Shown here in pieces: positions 55,503-64,000 of a DNA stretch of 64,000 nt. Under the pieces are notes generated by a model. That model searched no databases. It was not told the origin of the DNA and was given only the letters and a program-made list of their open reading frames with translations. How positions within the stretch are numbered: position 1 is the stretch's first letter; each line of letters opens with the position of its first letter. Source of the DNA: Cryptomeria japonica (Eukaryota > Streptophyta > Pinopsida > Cupressales > Cupressaceae); the NCBI RefSeq assembly GCF_030272615.1, contig NC_081415.1:370765667-370829666 (forward strand), written 5' to 3'. Made by a program: the position numbers and the translations under genes.

Positions 55503-57036
55503 TGTTATTGTGAGGATCCGATTATTACTAAGAGGGGGGGGGGTTAATTAGTGATAACAATAAACTTCAATCTTTCACCAATCTAAAAATATTTCTCAAA
55601 GACAGTTCATAAATAGTACCAGTAACTACTCAATCAATCACTTAAAGCAGATTTACCAAACTACTCATTCATGTGTCCATCAACATGTAAGCAATGTAAA
55701 GATATAAAATCCAAACATAGACAAATCAACCACCATATGAAAATTTATATTTTTCATGTGGAAACCCAAATGGGAAAAACCGCGGTGCAAATTGTTACCC
55801 ATAAAATTTACACTCTTTCGAAATGCACCTTGTTAAAGGCCTAGCTCAATTAGGAGCTTTACAATAATGCCCGGTTCAGAGCAGACCCTGTTAGGAGTCA
55901 CCTGATGAAGGGATTTTAACCTTAGCCCTATTAGGAACTCTACCCTATTAGGAGTAACCTTGCTAAAGGATTTAAACCCAAATTAATGAGCCACCCAGTG
56001 AAGGGATTTACAAGATCAACCCTGTTAGGACCTACCCGGTTAAGGGATTTTAATACTACTACAACTGTTAGGAAACAACAGGTAAACAATCTGATCAATG
56101 CACTCTCTGCTTGCTAGTACAGATCCATTTAAGCTCCAATCTTCTTCACACACACAGACATCTCAATCTGGTTCGACACACTCTACTTCTCTGATCACCA
56201 ACATAAAATCTCTTCTCAAACTTGACCTAAATACACTTTTCAAGTGGGTCAGTTACATAAACCTAACCAGATTTAAAACACATTGAATTAACATCATAGA
56301 TCATATCAGATCATTACAAATCATTACAGATCATCATACATATCATTACAACAAATTTCAAGACAATTACAACCATTGAATGATCATAACACATCACAAT
56401 ACATCGATCTGATAAGTTGTCAAACCCTTATCACATTCTGCTAAGCACTTGATTGTATCCCAATAAATTCGCTCCTTGTACACACTTAAATGCAATCTTA
56501 TCATCACACATGAATTGTAACATGACACCACTAAGTAATGAACATGATAAGATTCACAGCCAAACCATAAATCATTACCGGTTAAAGATCTTGTTACCGA
56601 TTCTCAAACCCTGCACTGAATATACAATAGTCAATTACAAACATGACTTTTGGTTTGCCAAACATGATGTGGTACCTATCACAGACTCATTATATTGTCA
56701 TAAGAATACATTCCAAACTACAACACCTAAGTCACACAGATTTCTACCGCAATCATCTCCTTCACTGTTCCTGCTTACTGATTCACTGTCAACTTAGCAA
56801 ACATTCCATTTTTAGTTAGGCTTAGATAACTTGGATAAATTAGATAATTTAGATGATATACCAAACACAAACAAACGTGGTTTCCATCAATGACAACACA
56901 AATAACTAATCATAAAGCATCATAACACAATTATATCATCACCAACAGTCCATCAATATATCATCACCAACAGTCCATCAATATCCTCATATCAACCTTT
57001 ATCGGTACATCATCATCTCCATCAGTTATGCCAATA
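55503..57036 (-). repeat. Element D 3' LTR (left, 1534 bp)
   Basis: Contains a G-run hairpin near its outer end (55521-55556), the GTGG...CCGC double stem (55759-55784) and four to six degenerate copies of a ~45-bp TTAGGAGTNACC...AAGGGATTT repeat (55855-56050). It is about 50 bp longer than its partner, which lost a segment near 62690. Confidence 0.9.
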
Positions 57037-57369
57037 ATCTCCCCCTTTGGAATTGATGGCAATACTAAAAGAATGCAATAACTAGAACAATCAACTGATT
57101 ACAAATATCAGGAACTCATCATGTCATGATGTACTAATCTATGCTTCACTTGATCTTCTCCTCCTTTGCATTATTTCATTGTTCTTCTCCCCCTTTGACA
57201 ACAATGCCAAAGGTGCAAAGGCATCTTCTGTCTTCATTTTTGTTGCTACTATCTCCATCATTTTTGTGTGCCTCACCTTAGTTGCTCCCCCTGAGGAGTA
57301 GCTCACTTCTTATTAGTCTACAATGAAAGATATTCAACAAGTCCATTGGATTGATGCTTCCACATCTTT
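57037..57369 (-). other. Element D 3' untranslated part with two PPTs
   Basis: Terminal PPT 57037-57050 (minus strand CCAAAGGGGGAGAT) and an internal one 57187-57200 (minus strand TGTCAAAGGGGGAG), the same pair of wordings as in element B. Confidence 0.78.
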
Positions 57370-58918
57370 TTAGTTGACCTTGGGTAGGGGTATAACCCCT
57401 AACTTACCTCTGAGATATTCAAAGGTAGCCTTAGGTAATGGCTTAGTGAATATATCTGCCAACTGCTTCTTACTTGACACATGCTCCAATCTCACTTTCT
57501 TTTCCTGAAATCTTTCTCTTAGAAAGTGATACTTCAATTCAATATGTTTAGTCCTAGCATGTAGTACTGGGCTCTTTTAAATGTTTATAGCACTAGTGTT
57601 ATCACAATGTATGATCACCGATTCTATCATATCCTGCTTGAATCCTTCCAAGACATGTCTCATCCATATAGATTTTGTACAATTCATGGATGCAACCACA
57701 TATTTTGCTTATGTTTTAGACTGAGAAATACAAGTTTGCTTCTTATTGGTCCAAGATACCAGTCTACGACCTAGAAAGAATGCACCACCAGTTGTGCTCT
57801 TTCGGTCATCTACATTACCTACCCAATCAACATCAGTGAATACCTGCAAAGAAAAATTTCCTCTATATGGATACCATAATCCATAGTCAATTATCCCTCT
57901 AAGATATCTGAATATTCTCTTCACTGTTGTCATATGTGTCTCCTTAGGGCTCTTCTAAAATCTTGTTACTAAACCAACTGCATGGGCAATATCCGGTCTA
58001 CTATGAACAACATAGTGAACTTTCCCAATCATAGATCTGTATTCCTTCTCATCCACTGAGGGTGAATCGTCTTCTTTTGACAATTTGCAGCCTATAACCA
58101 TAGGTGTTCCAACCAGTTTAGAGTCTTTCATTCCAAAAGTCTTAACACTTCCTTCACATACTTAGACTAACTGATAAAAATACCACCTTTCATATGTTGT
58201 ATCTGCAAACCAATGAAATTGTTATCTCACCTATTAGAGACATCTCAAACTCTTCCTTCATCTCTTCTGCAAAATTTAGACTCATATCATCATTTCCTCC
58301 AAATATGATGTCATCAACAAATACTTCTGCAAACAACATTTTGTCTCCTTCAGTCTTAAAATAAATATTGTCGTCCCCATTGGTTCTTTGAAATCCTATC
58401 TTTATCATATGTGCATGAAGTCTCTCAAACCATGCCCTTAGTGCTTTCTTCAATCCATATAATGCTTTATGCAGTTTGCATACCATATCCTTATCTTCTG
58501 TCAATGCAAAACCATCTGGTTGTTCAATATACACCTCTTCTTCAAGAATACCATTCATAAATGCTCACTTTACATCCATTTGATAAACTTTAAAACCTTT
58601 AAAGGCTACAAATGCAAGTAGCATTCTAACTCCTTCAAGCCTAGCAATCGGTGTAAAGGTCTCTCCGTAATCTTCACCTTCTTCTTGTGCATACCCTTGG
58701 CAAACTAGTCTTGCCTTGTTTCTAAATACCCACTTTGTACCAATCACATTTGTATCTTCAGGTCTAGGAACAAGTGACCAAGTGTTTTTCTCAATCTGAT
58801 CAAGCTCTTCATTCATTGCCTTTATCCAATCATCATCCTTAAGAGCTTCTCTCACTATCATCGGTTCAACTGTGGAAATCAGACAAGAGATTTCTCTAAT
58901 TTTTCTTCTAGTCTGCAC
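57370..58918 (-). pseudogene. pol: Element D reverse transcriptase and RNase H (broken)
   Basis: RT begins MQTRRKIREISCLIS...MNEELDQIEKNTWSLV, with ALYGLKKALRAWFERL and FVDDIIFGGND. TGA at 58565-58567 interrupts it. The frame shifts between 58190 and 57933. RNase H then reads FTDVDWVGNVDDRKSTTGG with FLGRRLVSW, stop at 57709, and ends DIFTKPLPKATFEYLRGKLG with TAA 57372-57370. Clearly the same lineage as A. Confidence 0.85.
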
Positions 58919-59050
58919 TCCAGCATTCTTGTCACCTATTATCTGGTCTTCAAAATTATTTAACCTTACATACCTAGGTCTAACCTATTCCGGTGCAATA
59001 ACCTCTTTTTGTTCTTCATCTACTAGTTGAGCATCTTTCTCTGCACTGTT

Positions 59051-60115
59051 CTACTCAACATCTTTCTGCACTTCCGGTTCAATAATCACAAGTTTTTGTT
59101 CATCATTTGCTAGATTAGATTTGTTGGTATCATCAGATTCATCAAAGTATTCATCAACTTTTACATTGACGATTTCCACAATCTTCTTTGTTCTTTTATT
59201 GAAACACTTGAAAGCTTTCCTCTTAGTAGAGTAGCCAAGAAATGTTCCTTCATCACTTTTAGGGTCAAATTTACCAGTATATTCATCTCTTTTTATAAAA
59301 CACCTACTGCAAAAAACTTTGAAGTAACTAACATTAGGAGTTTTACCATACCATAACTCATAGGGTGTCTTGTCATTACCTTTCTTCACCAATACTCGGT
59401 TCAATGTGTATACTGCAATGTTGACTGCTTCTCTCCAAAACATCTTAGGTACATCTCCCTATATCAGCATAGTCCTTGCTGCTTCAACAATGGTCTGGTT
59501 TCTCCTTTCTGCAATTATATTCTATTGTGGTGTCCTTGGAGCAGATAATTTCCTCTTTATTCCATTTTCATCACAATATCTCACAAACTCATTTGATATA
59601 AATTCTCCACCCCGGTTAGATCTCGAGCACTTAATATTCTTACCGGTTTCCATTTCTACTAAGGCCTTGAATGCATTGAACTTGCTAAAAGCTTCTGACT
59701 TTTCCTTCATAAAATTAACCCACATCATTCTAAGAAAATCATCAGTAAATAACATAAAACACTTGTCACCATAAAAACTTCTAGTCCTCATAGGACCACA
59801 TAAGTCAGTGTGCACCAAATCTAGAATATGCTCAGAAGAAAAATATTTACTCTTACAAGAAGATGTAGTCATCTTACCCAACTGACATTCCTTACACATC
59901 ACATTGTTTGGTTTAACAAGTTGTGGCATACCTATAACCATATTTGACTTGTTGACCTTAACCACATTATCAAAGTTCACACGACAAAACCTTCTATGCC
60001 ATAACCAACTATTTTCAACCTTATCAACCAAACAACTGTTTACACTAGCATTCAGATGGAATAAGTTACCTTTAGTGTAGCAATTAATTCTCCTTTGCAT
60101 CCTAAGGTCCTGCAT
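59051..60115 (-). pseudogene. pol: Element D integrase (broken)
   Basis: GAG-pre-integrase (LWHRRFCRVNFDN, CKECQLGKM) and core. The first Asp is present (HTDLCGP). The second is Asn (RSNRGGEF, codon 59617-59615), so the enzyme is predicted dead. The Glu in IIAERRN remains. TAG at 59524-59522 (a CAG position in PQQN) and TAG at 59461-59459 cut the core. A further TAG at 59053-59051 and TAG at 58987-58985 lie in the linker to RT. Confidence 0.85.
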
Positions 60116-61419
60116 ACTCCATTCTTAAACTCAAGATAATAAACTTTATCATTCAATTGACCAACACTCAACAAGTTATGTTTCAAACCTTCAATCCAAT
60201 ATACATTATCAACATTACTTTTACCATTCAAAGAGATAGAACCTTTACCTTTTACCATACAAGGTGAATTGTTCCCAAATATTACTACACCACCATCAAA
60301 TTCTTCAAGAGATATAAACTTGTTCTTATCACCGATCATGTTGGGTGAGCAACCACTGTCAATAATCCATTCATCATTGTTATCAATGTGAGATACTAAA
60401 TCCTTCTTCTTAGACAAATCTTCCTTAACAACAACAAAAACAATCTCCTCATTGTCTTCATCCTCAGATTCCTCATTAGTAGCACCTTCATCCACTGCAA
60501 CATAACATTGTTTCTTTTCTTTTCCCTTATATTTTCTAAACTTTTCTTTTTTATCACTATTAGGATAGTTTGCAACTATATGTCCTATCTTGTTACAAGA
60601 GAAACGCTTAGGAGGAAGCTTTCCTTTGTACTTACCAGTGCCTCCAGGAAGTCTTTTTCCTAATAGAGCTTCGAACTCCATCAGATTATCTTCATAATCC
60701 ACATTAGCTTTACTACTGCCATGATGACTTGACCTGCATTCATGACTATGACAAACATCTTTCTCTTTTCTCACTGGTATACTGGATATTGATGCTTTGA
60801 AAGAAGATTTTGTCTTAGGTACACTATTATTAAAACTATTCAACTCAAAAGCAGTGAGCTTACCAATCAAAGAATCAACGATGACCTTATCATTACTAAC
60901 TGACCTCAACTCTTGAATAGCACACACTCTAATGGCATAGGTAGGCAATAAGGCTCTAAGTATTTTACTCACCATAGTGTCTTCATCTATAGTACCATGA
61001 GCACTTTTAATTCCACCGAAAACTTCTTTTATCCTTTGTCCATACTAAGTGATATTTTGTCCTTCCATCATTCTCATATCATCAAATTTTCCTCTAAGGC
61101 TTTCTTCTTTAGCATTTTCAACATGCTTATCACCACCATAGATTAATTCTAACTTCTCCCAAACTTCAAAAGCAGTTTCTAAACCATTTACATCAATATG
61201 TTCAATATCAGAAAGTGTACTTAGAATGGCTTCTAATGCTTGAATGCTTTTTTTCTACTCCTTAAGCTAATCTTCTGTTAGAGGACCGATAGGAGGCACA
61301 CACTTAGTAATAACATGCTGCCAAAACTGAACACCCATACCTTTGATGTAAATCTTCATTCTGTCACTCCATATTCTGTATTTGTCCTTAGTGAATTTGG
61401 GACCCTCCTTCTTCATCAT
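60116..61419 (-). pseudogene. gag: Element D gag and protease (broken)
   Basis: In-frame ATG at 61419 (MMKKEGPKFTKDKYRIWSDR). UBN2-type capsid (AFEVWEKLELIYGGDKHVEN). TAG at 61269, 61257 and 61047 (minus-strand stops). Knuckle RFSCNKIGHIVANYP has lost its first and last Cys. Protease WIIDSGCSPNM lies near 60345-60378. The frame then shifts at about 60052-60110 into the integrase frame. It differs from A's gag at the N-terminus. Confidence 0.82.
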
Positions 61420-61471
61420 CTTTGGATATTTTCCTCAAGTGGTTAAGCTTCTGCACAAAGAGGACCTAATT

Positions 61472-61482
61472 CTCTAATACCA
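61472..61482 (-). other. Primer-binding site, element D (diverged)
   Basis: Minus strand TGGTATTAGAG, one transition away from the initiator tRNA-Met complement TGGTATCAGAG. Confidence 0.8.
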
Positions 61483-61484
61483 AT

Positions 61485-62969
61485 TATTATTGTGAGGATC
61501 CAGTTATTACTGAGAGGGGGGGGGGTGAATCAGTGATAACAATAAGCTGCAATCTTTCACCAATCTGAAAACACTTCTAAAAAATAGTTCATAACTAGTA
61601 CCGGTAACTACTCAATCAATCACTTAAAGTAGATTTACCAAACTACTCGTCCATGTGTCCATCAACATGTAAGAAATGTAAAGATATCAAATCCACACAT
61701 AAACAAATTAACCACCATATGAACACTGATATTTTTCATGTGGAAACCCAAATGGGAAAAACCACGGTGGGAATTGGTACCCACAAAATTTCAACTCTTT
61801 TGGAATGTGCCCTGTTAAAGGCCTAGCCCAATTAGGAGCTTTACAATAATGCTCGGTTAAGAGAAGACCCTATTAGGAGTCACCCAGTGAAGGGATTTTA
61901 ATCTCAGCCCTATTAGGAGCTCTACCCTATTAGAAGTAACCTTTCTAAAATATTTAAACCTAAATTAATGAGCCACCTGGTGAAGGGATTTACAAGATCA
62001 CGCCTGTTAGGACCTACCCAGTTAAGGGATTTTAATACTATTGCAACTATTAGGAAACAACAGGTAAATGATCTGATCAATGCACTCTTTGCTTGCTAGT
62101 AAAAATCCATTTCAGCTTCAATCTTCTTTGCACATGCAGACATCTCAATATGGTTCGACACACTCTACTTCTTTGATCACCGACACAAAATCTCTTCTCA
62201 AACTTGACCTAAATATACTTTTCAAGTAGGTCGGTTACATAACCCTAACCAAATTCAAAATACATTGAATTAAAATCATAGATCATATTAGATCATTACA
62301 AATCATTACAGATCATTACAACAGATTTCAAGACAATTACAGTTGTTGAATGATCATAACACATCACCGCACATCGATTTGATAAGTTGTTAAACCCTTA
62401 TCACATTCTGCTAAGGACTTTGTTGTTTCCCAAGAAATTTGCTCCTTGTACGTGCTTAAATGCAATCTTATCATCACACACAAATTCTAACACGTTACCA
62501 CTAAGTAGTGAACATGATAAGATTCATCGCCAAATCATAAATCATTACAGGTTAAAGATCTTGTTACCGATTCTCAAACCCTGCACTGAATATACAACAA
62601 CCAAATTACAAACATGACTTCTGATTCTCCAAACATGATGTGGTACCTATCATAGACTCATTATAATGTCATAAGAATACATTCCAAACTGCAATCATCT
62701 CCTTCGTTGTTCCTGCTTACCGGTTCACTGTCAACTTAGCAAACATTCTATTTCTGGTTAGGCTTAGATAACTTAGATAACTTAGATGATATACCAAACA
62801 TAAAAAAACATGATTGCCATCAATGACAACACAAATAACTGATCATAAAGTATCATATCTTAATTATATCATCACCAACAGTCCATCAATACATCATCAC
62901 CAATAGTCCATCAATATCCTCATATCAACCTTTACCAGTAAATCATCATTTCCATTAGTTATGCCAATA
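61485..62969 (-). repeat. Element D 5' LTR (right, 1485 bp)
   Basis: Partner of 55503-57036. G-run hairpin GTTATTACTGA/TCAGTGATAAC (61503-61513, 61531-61541), double stem GTGG...CCAC (61740-61765). Confidence 0.9.
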
Positions 62970-62974
62970 GATAG

Positions 62975-64000
62975 GGGTGTAGGGATGGTTTGAAGGGATT
63001 AACTAACCTTCTTGGCCTATGCTTGTGATGGAGTGGTTTTCACAAATTGTGCCTCACATACCTTGAGAATACAAAGGACACCCTTAGATTCTTGTATCAG
63101 CGTAGATAGAAGACTTCGTCTGTCGCTATATTGGTGCAGAGGATGTGGATCGTACCTCGAAGTTACTTGTGATGTACTTATTTGGGTTGAGATAGAAATC
63201 TCTTGCTTGGGCTTATCTAGCTTCCTTGAGAGAGAGCCAAGGGAAATCTCTTTATAGGCTCGGGGCTCTAGCTATTCACCCCCAGTGGTATTAGTGCTTG
63301 CACTGTGGGCCCAGTGTAGTAGGTATTCCTACATGTCTAGCTAGGTTGTTGGCATTTCTAGCATGTATTCTTGTGGATATCTAATGAATCACACACTTCA
63401 GTTCAGTTAGAGTCAGCTTCTTTGTATTCATTATTTTCAACATTTTCCTTTCTTAATTCCTTTTGCCAAAAAGTTAGTCTAGCAAAACCACCCTGTCATT
63501 TGGCGAAAATATGAATTCTTCCATCGTTAATTTAGCAGAACTACTGTCTTTTGGTGTAACCATGAATTTTCTCAAAGTTGGTCTAGTGCAACCACCCTAT
63601 CATTTGGCAGAACTACATTTTTTTTCCTATCAACAATCCCAACAGAACCACTCTATCCTACAACAGAACTACAAGTTTTGTCCAAAAACTACCAGTCTAG
63701 TGGATATGCTTTGTTGTTTGACAAATTAGCAAATATGCCTATAGCTCTTATCTAGCATATTCCCTCTATAGTGTGGCAGATCCATGCTTTTTGCCCACAA
63801 TCTAGTCAAGTAGATTTGCTCTGTAGTTTGGCAGATTCACTAAGTTTTTGTCAATAGTCATAGTTTAGTAGATTCGATGTCTTTTGGCAGATTCACGTCT
63901 TTTCCTAGCAATCATGTTGTAGCAGGATTGCCTATCATTCCAGTGGATCTGCATTTCATTTTAGTGGATTTATTTATCATATTGTTAGATTTGCTCCCAA
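62975..64000. other. Right flank with degenerate GGCAGAT repeats
   Basis: No gene recognised. 63230-63330 contains TCTTTATAGGCTCGGGGCTC, a TATA-like context. 63495-64000 is a run of imperfect words such as TTTGGCAGATTCAC, AGTGGATTTGC and TAGCAGAACTAC, the same family as 54515-54970 left of D. Confidence 0.45.

Larger units (their letters stand above)
55503..62969 (-). mobile_element. Element D: Copia (Sirevirus-like), minus strand
   Basis: LTRs of 1534 bp (left, 3') and 1485 bp (right, 5'), target duplication GATAG (55498-55502, 62970-62974). PPT at 57037-57050 reads CCAAAGGGGGAGAT on the minus strand, as in A and B. Gag-pol on the minus strand from 61419 to 57370 is heavily broken (at least eight stops and two frameshifts). 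Both LTRs start TATTGG on the minus strand instead of TGTTGG. RT/RNase H wording is closest to element A. Confidence 0.9.

Overview
Plant nuclear DNA, gene-poor and built almost entirely from LTR retrotransposons. Evidence: plant-type Ty1/Copia and Ty3/Gypsy polyproteins, primer-binding sites matching initiator tRNA-Met (TGGTATCAGAGC), 5-bp target duplications, and decay by in-frame stops rich in CAG->TAG changes. No intact host gene, tRNA, rRNA or CRISPR was seen. The species cannot be told; nesting of this depth fits a large-genome seed plant (a gymnosperm is possible, but this is a guess).

Layout. (1) 1-1283: flank without recognisable genes. (2) 1284-25909: a three-layer nest. Copia element A (Sirevirus-like, 1077/1083-bp LTRs, TSD ATGAA) holds a 1.4-kb solo LTR E (TSD ATTGG) near its 3' end. 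E is split by Gypsy element F (6780-23226), which has giant LTRs of 4865 and 4970 bp, each carrying a long open frame absent from ordinary LTRs. F's internal region reads gag - protease - an archaeal-type-like RNase H - RT - degenerate RNase H - integrase. (3) 25910-29526: AT-rich spacer with an LTR-like remnant ending in TCTACA. (4) 29527-37420: a mosaic of tandem, inverted and microsatellite repeats around a ~123-bp unit with a ~490-bp higher-order period; not assignable to a known class. (5) 39137-40638: solo LTR G (TSD CCTCC), related to the LTRs of D. (6) 41450-54192: element B (TSD AATTA), a non-autonomous relative of A with no pol. It has a coiled-coil protein with four intact CCHC knuckles and a second long reading frame of unknown function. 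Copia element C (Tork/Tnt1-like, minus strand, TSD GGAGA) is inserted exactly between B's polypurine tract and its 3' LTR. (7) 55503-62969: Copia element D (minus strand, Sirevirus-like, TSD GATAG), heavily decayed. (8) 62970-64000: flank with degenerate short repeats.

How it fits together. A, B, D and G share the PPT/LTR junction or LTR-end motifs: multiple polypurine tracts, a poly(C)-loop hairpin next to the PBS, and a double-stem motif in the LTR. B probably used the proteins of an A-like autonomous element. Every internal coding region is interrupted, so none of these copies looks autonomous now. The strongest candidates for something little described are the LTR-encoded reading frame of F with its TCGA-rich leader, the placement of F's RNase H before RT, the two-protein cargo of B, and the 29.5-37.4 kb repeat mosaic.
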